From contig NZ_CP043538.1 in NCBI RefSeq assembly GCF_000364445.2, forward strand, positions 722,501 to 786,500: DNA of 64,000 bases, in the 5' to 3' direction. The position numbers and the translations under genes are program-made. Below are positions 1-9,458 of the stretch, one piece after another. Source of the DNA: Methylobacterium mesophilicum SR1.6/6. GTDB lineage: Bacteria; Pseudomonadota; Alphaproteobacteria; Rhizobiales; Beijerinckiaceae. A model generated the notes under the pieces. That model was given only the letters and a program-made list of their open reading frames with translations, did no database searches and was not told the origin of the DNA. Numbering within the stretch: position 1 is the stretch's first letter; every line of letters begins with the position of its first letter.

Positions 1-167
1 GGTTGGCGAAGGCTGGTCTTGAGGTCCGGCTCCGTCTACCCCTGCGCACGCAAACGCAGCGAAGACGATCCGGCAGGCTTCCGGAGCGCTTCCGCCGACG
101 TCGAGTCGAAGCCTTTCTCCCAATCGCGCACGAAAAAATGGGTCCGGCGCGAAGCCAGGCCAGGAAA

Positions 168-189
168 GCCGCCTCGGTGCAGAGGCGGC
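168..189 (-). terminator. Possible terminator hairpin after porin A
   Basis: An 8-bp perfect stem with a 6-nt loop lies about 50 bp past the porin A stop. On the minus strand it is followed by only three T, so it is a weak intrinsic terminator candidate. The rest of 1-238 shows no convincing gene. Confidence 0.3.
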
Positions 190-238
190 CGCACGGGAGC
201 CGGCGCGGAGATCAGGATCCCCGCACCGACATCCTCAA

Positions 239-1891
239 TCAGAAGTCGCGCTGGACGCGGACGCGGACCATCGAGGCCGAGTCCTGCGTCGCGGTGCGCG
301 GCACGAAGGTCCCGTTGTTGATGCCTGGAACGTTGGAATAGGCGGTCGGGCTCTTGTCGGTATCGATCGCCCGGCCGCTCTTCAGGCCGATCTGCGTGTA
401 GAAGGCCTCCACGCCGATATCGAGGTCCTTGACCGGCGACCAGATCACGCTGCCGCCCGCCACGAACTGGTAGGTGTCGCGAAGGGCTTGGCTTAACTGG
501 TAGAAGCGCGTGCCCGGAACGCCCACGGCGTTGGCGCCGAAGGTGTTGGTACCGTTCGGGTTCACGAGATTGAAGATCGCGCCCTGGGCCCGGCGCGCGC
601 CCTGCGCGAAGCTCTGCTCGCCGTAGGAGCCGAAGAAGGCCGAGCGCCATTCCGGTGACCAGTAGTGCAGGTAGGCCGCCGTCGCGGTGAAGCTCTGCGA
701 GGTCTGCAGCTGGCCGGTGAACGGGTTGATCGTCGCATCTGCGAAATACTGGGCGAACTTCTGGCCCTGGATGGTCGCGGTGCTCTGCGTGTACGAGCCG
801 GTGTAGGCGGAGTAGCCGGTGTAGAGCTGCGCGCCCTCGCCGTAGGCACCCTGCAGGTAGAGGGCGTCGCCGGGCGCGATGAAGGGCGTGTTGACCTTCA
901 GGCCGCCCTGCACCGCCCAGCCGAGCAGGCTGTTGGTGTGCGGGATGCTGACATTCGATCCGGTTCCGGAGCCGGCGCCGTTGGCGACATTTCCGACATT
1001 CAGCTCGTGCGAGGCGGCCGAGATCTGGGCCGAGCCCCAGGCCTGATCGACGCGCAGGGCTCCGACGAAGTCCGGCAGGCGCTCCCGCTGGATCGCGTCG
1101 ATGAAGCTGTACCGCGACGGGGCGCCGTTGGTGTAGCCGATGAAGACCGGCACCGGCGAGTTCGATTGGGCGAAGTTCGCGAGATTGGTGTTGACCGTGA
1201 CTCCCGCCGGGTTGACCGTCGGCGAGAAGATCGGAGTGCGGCGGAAGACCGGGTCTTCGACTGAGAGCGTCGCGGACAGGCCGTTGCCGATGGTGGCTGT
1301 GTAGGCGAGCAGGTTGGTCGACGCGTTGTCGGAGCCCAGCGTCGAGCCGCCCAACTCGAAGTCGTGAGCGTAGAAATCGAAGAACGAGGACGCGCGACCG
1401 GCGGTCAGGCCCGCGAACTGAATGAACGCCTTGTCGACGTTCGAGAATTGCTGGTCGCGGCCGAAGCTGTCGACGCCCAGGCCCGGGAAGGCCTGGCCGA
1501 TGCGCTGCTGCGTGCCGGAGGTGCCGACGCCGGCGTAGCCGGTGCGGGCACCGGCATCGAGGCGCACGAAGGCGCGCAGCGTGCCGTAGGCGGTCTGGGT
1601 ACGGGCATCGAGGTTGATGCGCAGCCGGCCCTGATAGCCTGACGTATCGCCGCCGTTGCCATTCTGGCGCGTGTAGCTGGCCTGGTAGCCGCCCTCGAAC
1701 CGGGCGCGTCCCGAGAGACGCAGGCAGGTGTCGGTGCCGGGAATGTAGAAGAAGCCGGCGCCGTAGGCGGAGCAGACGCGGACGTACTCGATCGGAACCG
1801 CCTTCTTGACCGGCAGATCGGCGGCGTGCGCGGCGCCCACCGCCGCGCACGCGGCTGCAGACCCGAGCAACGAGCTCTTCAAGAGCTTCAT
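239..1891 (-). CDS. Alphaproteobacterial porin (Porin_2 family), copy A
   Basis: Outer-membrane beta-barrel porin of 550 residues for passive uptake of small hydrophilic solutes. The N-terminus MKLLKSSLLGSAAACAAVGA followed by AHA is a clear signal peptide. The mature protein begins ADLPVKKAVPIEYVRVC and contains the family hallmark YGAGFFYIPGTDTCLRLSGR. It ends in Phe (RVQRDF), as expected for an outer-membrane barrel. I chose the ATG at 1891 because GGAG lies 6 nt upstream; an ATG two codons earlier would put GGAG against the start. Paralogue of the porin at 2780-4480, with almost identical DNA over the first 200 bp of the gene. Substrate cannot be read from the sequence. Confidence 0.93.
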   Translation of the reverse strand: MKLLKSSLLGSAAACAAVGAAHAADLPVKKAVPIEYVRVCSAYGAGFFYIPGTDTCLRLSGRARFEGGYQASYTRQNGNGGDTSGYQGRLRINLDARTQTAYGTLRAFVRLDAGARTGYAGVGTSGTQQRIGQAFPGLGVDSFGRDQQFSNVDKAFIQFAGLTAGRASSFFDFYAHDFELGGSTLGSDNASTNLLAYTATIGNGLSATLSVEDPVFRRTPIFSPTVNPAGVTVNTNLANFAQSNSPVPVFIGYTNGAPSRYSFIDAIQRERLPDFVGALRVDQAWGSAQISAASHELNVGNVANGAGSGTGSNVSIPHTNSLLGWAVQGGLKVNTPFIAPGDALYLQGAYGEGAQLYTGYSAYTGSYTQSTATIQGQKFAQYFADATINPFTGQLQTSQSFTATAAYLHYWSPEWRSAFFGSYGEQSFAQGARRAQGAIFNLVNPNGTNTFGANAVGVPGTRFYQLSQALRDTYQFVAGGSVIWSPVKDLDIGVEAFYTQIGLKSGRAIDTDKSPTAYSNVPGINNGTFVPRTATQDSASMVRVRVQRDF

Positions 1892-2692
1892 AGACATCTC
1901 CAAATCTTCGAGACCCAGATGCAATGCCTTTCGGCTTTTTTACAGCCAACCGCACTGCAGATTGTTACGTATTATTCTTATCTTTCGGCTCAGATCTCGA
2001 GTATTACGTCGGATCTTCCGCCAGGCACGATGATCTTGTCCCGGCAGATCTGATTCCTCAATGAACGATCCGTATTTTTGCGTCCTTAACTGCGCTCTGT
2101 TGCCGAACGACAACGTCTTTCATCCATTAAGATGGCCAAGGTCAGTCTTTGCCGGAATATTATGGAAGTATATATCGGATATTCAGAGCAAATATACTGA
2201 GTTTGACAAATAATATTTCGGCATATCGGGGGATATGGCATAGACTGAGCGATTTTTACTTCGATCCCACTTGAGCACCCGAGGCCCACCCGGAATGAGC
2301 GACTCGATAAGCTGTTGGGCACGCACAGGCTGTCGACTGGCGGAGGCGGCGATTCGCGATTGTCGCCTGTTCGAACGTCCGCGGTTCGCGGTCCGTCCTG
2401 TGGACGACGATGCGGCAGACGCACATGTCCGTGCAGGCGCTGTGAGGATGGACGGCAGGGCGCGCGGAGGCTGGCGTTCCGCATCGGGCGCGGCAGCACC
2501 TCAGAGCGGTCCGCTTCAAGCGTCGCTCCGCTGCGCCCGGCCTGCAGGGCGGGTCAGGCAGGCGTCAGCATCGTCTCGCGGGCAGCGGCCCACGGCGAGG
2601 GCCGGACGCCTCTCGCGCCCGCAGCAGAACCGCCTGCAAGCCTCGACTCGCGCGCGCCAGGGCCGGGCGCGCGCAGGGAGCGCACCAGAACG
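1892..2692. other. Intergenic region between the two porins, with an AT-rich core
   Basis: About 800 bp with no convincing gene. The part from roughly 1930 to 2270 is clearly AT-rich against a very GC-rich genome and must contain the promoter and 5' leader of porin A. I could not pick a secure -35/-10 pair. From 2270 to 2690 the DNA returns to GC-rich sequence without a usable reading frame. Confidence 0.6.
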
Positions 2693-2719
2693 AAAAAGGC
2701 CCGGCGTGAGCCGGGCCTT
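2693..2719 (-). terminator. Rho-independent terminator of porin B
   Basis: A perfect 10-bp stem (AAGGCCCGGC / GCCGGGCCTT) with a 4-nt loop is followed on the minus strand by five T. It starts about 60 bp past the porin B stop codon. This separates transcription of porin B from porin A. Confidence 0.85.
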
Positions 2720-2779
2720 GAGAGATGTATCGCACAGGGTGGGAAGCCGGGATGAAGGCCCCGGCTCCGCCGTCTTGGA

Positions 2780-4480
2780 TCAGAAGTCGCGCTGCACGCG
2801 GACGCGGATCTGGGACACGCCGTCCGAGGTCGTGGTGCGGACGAGGCCGCCGGCGTTGATCGCCGCGACACGAGCCGCAGAGTAGGCGGTCGGATCCTTG
2901 TCGGCGTCGATGACGCGACCGTTCTTCACGCCGATCTGCGTGTAGAAGCCTTCCAGGCCGATATCGAGATCCTTGACCGGCGACCAGATGATGTTCGCGC
3001 CGGCGACGAACTGGTAGGTGTCGCGGAGCGCCTGGCTCAGAGCGTAGAACCGCGTTCCGGGCGCTCCCACAGTGTTGTTTGCGAAGGCAAGGCCGTTCGC
3101 GCCACTGATGATGCTGGACAGCTGACCCTGAGCGAACCGAGCGCCGCTGGCGAAGTTCTGCTCGCCGTAGGAACCGAAGAACGCCGAGCGCCACTCTGGC
3201 GACCAGTAGTGCAGGTACGCCGCCGACACGGTGACGTTCTCGTTCTTCGAGATCTGGCCCGTGAACGGGTTGATCTGCCCGTCGTTGAAGTACTGCGAGA
3301 ACTTCTGGCCCTGGATGGTCGCGGCCGACTGGGCGTAGGTGCCCGAGTACGAGGAGTAGCCGGAGTAGATCTGGGCACCGTTCGCGTAGGCGGCCTGGAC
3401 GTACAGCGCATCGCCCGGAGCGATGAACGGCGCGTTGACCTTGATGCCGCCCTGCACGGCGAAGCCGTAGGCGGTGTTGGCGTGCGGGATGCTCAGGTTC
3501 GAGCCGCCCGTTCCTGCAACCGCCGCGGTGCCGAGGCCGGCGCCCGGGATGAAGCCGAGGTTGTTCTGCACGTTGTTGATGTTGAGCTCGTGCATGGCGG
3601 CAGAGACCTGGGCCGAACCCCAGGCCTGATCGAGGCGGAGCACGCCGACGACGTCGGGGATCCGGCTCTTCTCGATGCCGTCGACGAAGTTGAAGCGCGA
3701 CGGCGCACCGGCCGCGTTGTACCCGGTGATCACCGGGATCGGCGAGTTGGTGATGCCGAAGTTGGTCACCGCCGCGTTGACCGTGACGCCGTTGGCGTTG
3801 ACGGTCGGCGAGAAGATGCCGGTGCGGCGGAAGACCGGGTCTTCGACCGAGAGCGTCGCGGACAGGCCGTTGCCGAGCGTGGCGGTGTAGGCGAGCAGGT
3901 TCGTGGAGAACACGTCCGAGCCGGCCGTGGCGCCGGTGAACTCGAAGTCGTGGGCGTAGAAGTCGAAGAACGAGGACGCACGACCGGCGGTCAGGCCCGC
4001 GAACTGGATGAACGCCTTGTCGACGTTCATGTACTGCTGGGCGCGGCCGAACTGATCGACGCCGAGGGCCGGGAAGGCCTGGCCGATGCGCTGCTGCGTG
4101 CCGGAGGTGCCGCCGCCGTAGGGACCACCCGAGCGGTAGCCGGCGTCGAGACGCACGAAGGCGCGCAGCGTGCCGTAGGCGGTCTGGGTGCGGGCATCGA
4201 GGTTGATGCGCATGCGGGTGCTGTAACCGGCCGAGTCACCGCCCTGGTTGAACTGGCGGGTGTAGGCGGTCTGGTAGCCGCCCTCGAACCGGGCGCGGCC
4301 CGAGAGACGCAGGCAGGTGTCGGTGCCGGGAATGTAGAAGAAGCCGGCGCCGTAGGCGGAGCAGACGCGGACGTACTCGATCGGAACCGCCTTCTTGACC
4401 GGCAGGTCGGCGGCGTGCGCGGCGCCCACCGCCGCGAACGCGGCTGCAGACCCGAGCAACGAGCTCTTCAAGAGCTTCAT
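2780..4480 (-). CDS. Alphaproteobacterial porin (Porin_2 family), copy B
   Basis: Outer-membrane porin of 566 residues, paralogous to copy A and 16 residues longer through loop insertions. Signal peptide MKLLKSSLLGSAAAFAAVGA then AHA; mature start ADLPVKKAVPIEYVRVC; C-terminal RVQRDF. The reading frame stays open upstream to about 4648, but the ATG at 4480 has the same GGAG-6-ATG spacing as copy A and begins the signal peptide, so it is preferred. A strong terminator follows. Tandem porin copies with divergent promoters suggest differential expression of two closely related channels. Confidence 0.93.
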   Translation of the reverse strand: MKLLKSSLLGSAAAFAAVGAAHAADLPVKKAVPIEYVRVCSAYGAGFFYIPGTDTCLRLSGRARFEGGYQTAYTRQFNQGGDSAGYSTRMRINLDARTQTAYGTLRAFVRLDAGYRSGGPYGGGTSGTQQRIGQAFPALGVDQFGRAQQYMNVDKAFIQFAGLTAGRASSFFDFYAHDFEFTGATAGSDVFSTNLLAYTATLGNGLSATLSVEDPVFRRTGIFSPTVNANGVTVNAAVTNFGITNSPIPVITGYNAAGAPSRFNFVDGIEKSRIPDVVGVLRLDQAWGSAQVSAAMHELNINNVQNNLGFIPGAGLGTAAVAGTGGSNLSIPHANTAYGFAVQGGIKVNAPFIAPGDALYVQAAYANGAQIYSGYSSYSGTYAQSAATIQGQKFSQYFNDGQINPFTGQISKNENVTVSAAYLHYWSPEWRSAFFGSYGEQNFASGARFAQGQLSSIISGANGLAFANNTVGAPGTRFYALSQALRDTYQFVAGANIIWSPVKDLDIGLEGFYTQIGVKNGRVIDADKDPTAYSAARVAAINAGGLVRTTTSDGVSQIRVRVQRDF

Positions 4481-5322
4481 AGACATCTCCAAAGCTTCGA
4501 GACCCGATGATGCGGACACGCCCGGTTTTCCGGGTCTTGCCGCACGTTCTGTAGGTTTGGCCCGCGTCTGGCGGCAGGCTCCTGCGGGCTCTCGCTTGGC
4601 GATGCCCCCGTGCACGAACACCATGTGCGAAGGCGTTTCGGCCGGCAACGAGGATTCGTGTCAGCCTTGGCTGTTCCGCCCGGATGTTGCGGCCTGGCAA
4701 CAATTTGAACCGGTATCGGCCGCAAATCGCCCCGACCGCGCCGCCGGATGCCAATCCGAACCCCGATCGCGGCCGGTCTTGGGCTGTGAATAGCGCGGGC
4801 TCGGCTCGCGGCGGCTCCGCCGATTCGAGCGCGGGACGCGGCGCGGCCTTAGACCCGCCGCCTGGAGCTTTGCAGCCGCCCGCAGCGCGCGTTGGGGGCC
4901 GCCTCGGGCGTGGGATGGTCGACGCGGCTGAGAGCCGGTGAGCGGGTTGCGTATTCCGGAGGGGCCTGACGCGTCTGTCGACGTAGTGCTGCGCGCTCAG
5001 TCGCCTCGGCGAGACTGGACGAGAGCGAAGCGCGCCGTCGTGAGAGCGTCTACCTCGATGGCACCGCGCGCCGCCGCAACGTCTTGCGCGCTGGACCCTG
5101 ACGCCATCACGAGATCGGCCGCAGCCGGTGCTTATCGGCTCCACCAGACGCCACACATACTAGTACGCCGCGCCGCGGGTACGACCGGCCGTCGAACCGG
5201 CTCCGTGATCCGCGTTCATCCGAAACACCCAGATCTTGCAGGTCCCGAGCGGTGTTCGAAGCCGAGATGCATGGGGACGTGCGGGCGGAGTGTCCCGCCC
5301 GTCACGAAGGACTCCGTCGCGC
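4481..5322. other. Intergenic region upstream of porin B
   Basis: About 840 bp without a believable gene on either strand. It should hold the porin B promoter. A 6-bp inverted repeat TGTTGC-N6-GCAACA lies at 4685-4702, about 200 bp before porin B, and may be an operator. A 7-bp hairpin at 5282-5301 lies 22 bp past the hupE stop but has no T-run. Confidence 0.5.
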
Positions 5323-5931
5323 TCAGGCCGGCAGCGCCAGCAGCGCCAGACCGGCCCCCGTCACGACCGCGCCGAGCGCCGGTGCGCCACGGGACGCACC
5401 GATCCGCGTCCCTGCGGCACCGAGGGCGAGCCCGGCACCATGGAGCAGGGCCGTGGCGATCAGGAAGCCGAGGCCGAAGGAGAGACCCGAAGCGGTGTCC
5501 GGCATTTCGGCGCCGTGCGTGTAGCCGTGGAACACCGCGAAGAACCCGACCACGGCGGCGAGCAGGGCGACCGGCGCCCGCAGGCCGACGATGGCGGCGA
5601 GGCCGAAGACGACGATCGACAGCGCGATGGCGGTCTCGGCATGGGGCAGCGCGACGCCGGACATGCCGAGGCCGGCCCCGGCGCTCATCAGGGCCAGGAA
5701 CGAGCCGGGTAGCGCCCAGAGTGCCCGGCCGCCCTTCAGGGCTGCCAGCAGGCCGACCGCGACCATGGCCAGGATGTGATCGGCGCCCATCAGCGGGTGG
5801 AGGAAGCCCGCCTCCGCGCCCGTCGCGGCGCCGTGCCCGGGATGCGCGAGCGCCGCCTGCGGCAGCAGCACAAGCGCCGCCGGAAGGGCGGCCATGGAAG
5901 CCATAAGGGCGGCGGGGAACAGACGTTTCAT
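5323..5931 (-). CDS. HupE/UreJ family metal permease
   Basis: Polytopic inner-membrane protein of 202 residues. HupE/UreJ proteins take up nickel or cobalt, often for hydrogenase or urease. Visible features: signal sequence ending ALAHPGHG, the family motif HPLMGADHILAMVAVG (His and Asp metal ligands), the later motif FHGYTHGAEMP, and six or so hydrophobic helices. The start at 5931 (MKRLF) begins the signal sequence. No hydrogenase or urease genes are in the window, so the metal and client enzyme are unknown; the gene appears to stand alone. Confidence 0.88.
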   Translation of the reverse strand: MKRLFPAALMASMAALPAALVLLPQAALAHPGHGAATGAEAGFLHPLMGADHILAMVAVGLLAALKGGRALWALPGSFLALMSAGAGLGMSGVALPHAETAIALSIVVFGLAAIVGLRAPVALLAAVVGFFAVFHGYTHGAEMPDTASGLSFGLGFLIATALLHGAGLALGAAGTRIGASRGAPALGAVVTGAGLALLALPA

Positions 5932-6002
5932 GCAGGGTCCTTCGCTGAGCCCGGAAAGATGTAGCGCTCTTCCTGAGGATCTGCGAGGGCCTGCCGCACG
6001 GG

Positions 6003-6566
6003 TCACAGGGTCATCGCCTCGTGAACCGCGCTCGGTTCGAAGGGCTCGAGGAACGCGGCGCCGACGCCGTGCGTGAAGTGACGGATCACACGGGCAAGCT
6101 TCCGTCCCACGCGGATCGTGGCACCGATCTCCAGCGAAGCCTCTACCAGGAGGGCTACACCGGAGGCCGAGACGTTGAGCACATGCCCCGCGACGGCGGG
6201 ACCATCCCCAACGGTGACGTCGACGATCCTCTGTCGCGGCACGATCCGTCGGTGAAGGCGCAGCGGCTCCGCGCGCAGGTCCTGCGCCCGCGCCAGCGCC
6301 ACGAACTGGCGCGCCAGCCCGATGAGCACCGGCCGACCTCCGTGGACGGAGACGACGAAGTCCCGGCCGGCCGCCCAGTCGATCCGCGCCTCCAGGAGGC
6401 CGATATGCCGGATGCTGCAGGTGAGATCCTCGCCGGGGTCCAGCAGGGACGAGGAGCGGAGTCGGATGCCGTCCGCCGACACGTCCGTGGTAATGGCGTA
6501 GAAGTCCCGACGGCGCTGGTTCCAGCACAGAGCAGGCAGGATGACGATGTGCCGGGCGTCATTCAT
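6003..6566 (-). CDS. PilZ-domain protein with two PilZ-like modules
   Basis: Cytoplasmic 187-residue protein, likely a cyclic-di-GMP receptor. The C-terminal half has the canonical binding signature: RRIVPR at residues 106-111 and NVSASG at 131-136. The N-terminal half has a related DVSADG at 28-33 after RRR at 18-20, so it looks like a degenerate or variant second PilZ module. PilZ proteins commonly tune flagellar motility or polysaccharide output, and this window is rich in flagellar genes, but no direct partner is adjacent. Divergent from the peptide transporter operon. Confidence 0.85.
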   Translation of the reverse strand: MNDARHIVILPALCWNQRRRDFYAITTDVSADGIRLRSSSLLDPGEDLTCSIRHIGLLEARIDWAAGRDFVVSVHGGRPVLIGLARQFVALARAQDLRAEPLRLHRRIVPRQRIVDVTVGDGPAVAGHVLNVSASGVALLVEASLEIGATIRVGRKLARVIRHFTHGVGAAFLEPFEPSAVHEAMTL

Positions 6567-7026
6567 GCCTTCTTTCGCCGCATCTTGAGCATGGGCGCGT
6601 TGTGCGATGGATCAGTTTGCCGACATATTCAGCGACTCCGTAAAACTTGAGCGTCGCGGGCTTTCGCCAGCCGGCGCGGTCAGATCTGCACATCTTCCGG
6701 GCAAGCGCCGGAAGGTGAGGGATACGCTCGGGCGCGATCTGCCCCGCGGAAGACGGGATCGTGACCGGCCGACCTGCCGCATCCTCGCCCGTGCCCGGGT
6801 TCCGGCATCCCTCTCACCACAGCCTCCGGGGTCGTATCCACATCGGAGCGGCGCTCGGGCACGCGTCGAACGCGACAAATGAATTCAAGATGCAATCCTG
6901 CGCCGTGGCATGGATGCTGCCTGGGATTGTACATACCATGACGGTACGCGACAGTGTCGCCCGCCGCAGCGGTCGGCCGCGGCCGAGAACGTCCTGCTCC
7001 GTAACTCGCTCATCCGGACCGATCCC
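6567..7026. other. Divergent intergenic region between pilZ gene and peptide transporter
   Basis: 460 bp holding promoters for two divergent units. At 6691-6717 there is a 10-bp stem (one G-U pair) CATCTTCCGG / CCGGAAGGTG around a 7-nt loop, possibly an operator or short regulatory hairpin. No convincing gene: the open frames here lack third-position G/C bias. Confidence 0.45.
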
Positions 7027-8514
7027 ATGCTGCGTGTCGCCGCTTGCCTCTTCGCCGGGTTCCTGCTGACCGGGCCCGCCGCCGCGCAGACCCTGCGCTA
7101 CGGCATGATGGAGGATCCGGATGCCCTCGACCCGACGCTCGCGCGCACCTTCGCGAGCCGGATGGTGTTCGCCGCCCTCTGCGACAAGCTCGTCGATATC
7201 GGGCCTGACCTGAAGCCGGTGCCGCAGCTCGCCACGTCCTGGGAGCTTTCGTCCGACGAGAAGGCGCTGACGATGCACCTGCGCCCGGGGGTGCTGTTCC
7301 ACGACGGCGAGAAGCTCGATGCCGCGGCGGCCAAGTACTCGATCGAGCGCCATATGAAGATGCCGGGCTCGCAGCGTCGCTCGGAGATCGCGCCGATCGA
7401 CTCCGTGGACGTGGTCGACGACCTGACCTTTCGCATCAACCTGAAGCAGCCGTTCGCGCCGCTGCTGGCGCAGTTCACCGACCGGGCCGGCATGATGGTG
7501 TCGCCGAAGGCCGCGGAGCGGCTGGGCGACAAGTTCGCCACCGCGCCGGTCTGCGCCGGACCGTACAAGTTCGTCGAGCGGGTGCCGCAGGACCGGATCG
7601 TGGTCGAGCGCTTCCCCGATTACTGGAACAAGGACGCGATCCACATCCAGCGGATCGAGTTCCGCCCGATCCCCGACGCGACGGTGCGGCTCACCAACCT
7701 GCGGGCCGGGCAGCTCGACCTCTTGGAGCGCTTGGCCCCCACCGACGTTTCCCAGGTGAAGCGGGACGCCAAGCTGAAGCTCGACTCCACCTACGAGCTC
7801 GGCTTCCAGGAGATCCTGTTCAACCCCAACAAGGCCGGCTCGCCGGCGGCGGACCCGAAGGTGCGCGCCGCCTTCGAAGCCGCCATCGACCGCAACGCCA
7901 TCAATCAGGTGGTCTATAACGGCGAGTTCCTGGCCGGGAACCAGTGGGTCAACCCGAAGAACCCGAACTACGTCACCGAATACCCGATCCCGAAGCGGGA
8001 CGTCGCGAAGGCGAAAGCGCTGCTCGCCGAGGCCGGCAAGCCGAACCCGCAGATCACCCTGACCGTCTACGCCAACAGCGACGCGCCCCAGGTCGGGCAG
8101 GTGGTGCAGGCGATGACCAAGGAGGCGGGATTCGACGTGAAGATCCAGGCGGTGGATTTCACCACCGCGCTCGATGCCGCCGACAAGGGCAACTACGAGG
8201 CGCAGCTCTATTCGTGGAGCGGCCGCTCGGACCCGGACGGCAACACCTACAGCTTCCTCTTCTGCAAGGCGGCGCTGAATTATCCCAAGTACTGCAGCCC
8301 CGAGGCCGACGCGGCGCTCCAGGCCGAGCGCAGCACCGTCGATCCGGCCAAGCGGAAGGCGGCCTGGAAGGCGCTGGCCGATCAGGTGCTGAAGGACCGG
8401 CCCGGGATCTACATCCTGCACCGCAAGCTGCTCTGGGCCTACAGTCAGAAGCTCACGGGCTTCGTGCCCTATCCGGACGGGCTGGCGCGCTTCACCGGGT
8501 TGAAGCTCAACTGA
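7027..8514 (+). CDS. Peptide ABC transporter substrate-binding protein (SBP_bac_5)
   Basis: Periplasmic solute-binding protein, 495 residues, of the DppA/OppA/GsiB family. The start at 7027 is set by the signal peptide MLRVAACLFAGFLLTGPAAA ahead of QTLRYGMMEDPD; the frame is open further upstream but that stretch is not signal-like. The mature part has the family layout, including ALDPTLA near the N-terminus, VCAGPYKFVE, and the C-terminal YSWSGRSDPDGN segment. First gene of a five-gene importer with 4-nt or shorter overlaps. Context with a downstream gamma-glutamyltransferase suggests glutathione or gamma-glutamyl peptide, but dipeptides remain possible. Confidence 0.92.
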   Translation: MLRVAACLFAGFLLTGPAAAQTLRYGMMEDPDALDPTLARTFASRMVFAALCDKLVDIGPDLKPVPQLATSWELSSDEKALTMHLRPGVLFHDGEKLDAAAAKYSIERHMKMPGSQRRSEIAPIDSVDVVDDLTFRINLKQPFAPLLAQFTDRAGMMVSPKAAERLGDKFATAPVCAGPYKFVERVPQDRIVVERFPDYWNKDAIHIQRIEFRPIPDATVRLTNLRAGQLDLLERLAPTDVSQVKRDAKLKLDSTYELGFQEILFNPNKAGSPAADPKVRAAFEAAIDRNAINQVVYNGEFLAGNQWVNPKNPNYVTEYPIPKRDVAKAKALLAEAGKPNPQITLTVYANSDAPQVGQVVQAMTKEAGFDVKIQAVDFTTALDAADKGNYEAQLYSWSGRSDPDGNTYSFLFCKAALNYPKYCSPEADAALQAERSTVDPAKRKAAWKALADQVLKDRPGIYILHRKLLWAYSQKLTGFVPYPDGLARFTGLKLN

Positions 8515-9458
8515 TGCTGCGGTTTCTCGCCCGACGCCTCGCCCTGGCGGTTCCGACCCTGATCATCGCCTCGATGATTATCTTTGCCCTGCAGCAATTG
8601 CTGCCGGGCGACGTCGCCACCGCGCTCACCGGCGAGGAGCGCGACCCGCAGGTGATCGCGTTCATCCGCGAGAAGTACCACCTCGATGAGCCCCTGCCGG
8701 TACGCTACGCCTACTGGGCGGGCGGCGTGATCCGGGGCGATCTCGGCGAGTCGATCCGGCTGCAGAAGCCGGTCTCGGAGCTGATCGTCGAGAAGCTGCC
8801 GGTGACGCTGGAGCTGGCCTGCCTGGCCATGCTGGTGGCGCTGGCCATCGGCGTGCCGATGGGCGTGCTGTCGGCGGTCAAGCGCGGCCAGGCCGCCGAC
8901 ACGATCGCCAACGGGATCGCCCTCTGGGGCCTGTCGGTGCCGAATTTCTGGCTCGGGATCCTGCTGATCCTGTTGTTCTCGGTGGAACTCGGCTGGCTGC
9001 CGGCCTCGGGCTACGTCTCGCCGTTCGAGAGCCTGTCGGAAAACCTCGCCGCCATGGCGATGCCGGCCTTCGTGCTGGGCAACGCCATCGCGGCGGTGAT
9101 GATGCGCCACACCCGCGCGGCGATGCTGGGCGTGCTCGGCTCCGATTACGTTCGCACCGCGCGCGCCAAGGGCGTCTCGCCGCTCCGGGTGACCCTGCGG
9201 CATGCGCTGCCAAACGCCGCGATCCCGATCATCACCCTCGGGGCGCTGGAATTCGGGCAGCTCCTGTCGGGGGCGGTGCTCACCGAGCAGGTGTTCTCGG
9301 TTCCGGGCTTCGGGAAGCTGATGGTCGATGCCGTGTTCAACCGGGATTTCGCCACCGTGCAGGGCGTCGTGATCTGCACCGCCGCCACCTACATCGCGCT
9401 GAACCTCGCCGCCGATCTGCTGTCGGCGGCCGTTAACCCGAAGCTGAGGCGGGCATGA
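8514..9458 (+). CDS. Peptide ABC transporter permease, DppB/GsiC type
   Basis: Inner-membrane permease of 314 residues with six predicted helices. MLRFLARRLALAVPTLIIAS is the usual N-terminal helix of this subfamily. An EAA-loop sequence (ARAKGVSPLRVTLRHALPNA) near the C-terminal third is the contact for the ATPase. The start ATG at 8514 shares a base with the TGA of the binding-protein gene, implying coupled translation. Pairs with the DppC-type permease that follows. Confidence 0.93.
   Translation: MLRFLARRLALAVPTLIIASMIIFALQQLLPGDVATALTGEERDPQVIAFIREKYHLDEPLPVRYAYWAGGVIRGDLGESIRLQKPVSELIVEKLPVTLELACLAMLVALAIGVPMGVLSAVKRGQAADTIANGIALWGLSVPNFWLGILLILLFSVELGWLPASGYVSPFESLSENLAAMAMPAFVLGNAIAAVMMRHTRAAMLGVLGSDYVRTARAKGVSPLRVTLRHALPNAAIPIITLGALEFGQLLSGAVLTEQVFSVPGFGKLMVDAVFNRDFATVQGVVICTAATYIALNLAADLLSAAVNPKLRRA

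Noticed and set aside
3209..4510. A 433-codon plus-strand frame over porin B
   Set aside because: Antisense shadow of the porin; composition Val/Arg/Gly/Glu-rich without any family pattern.
4685..4702. TGTTGC-N6-GCAACA as a defined regulator site for porin B
   Set aside because: Short arms and no match to a regulator I recognise; reported only as an inverted repeat in the intergenic entry.
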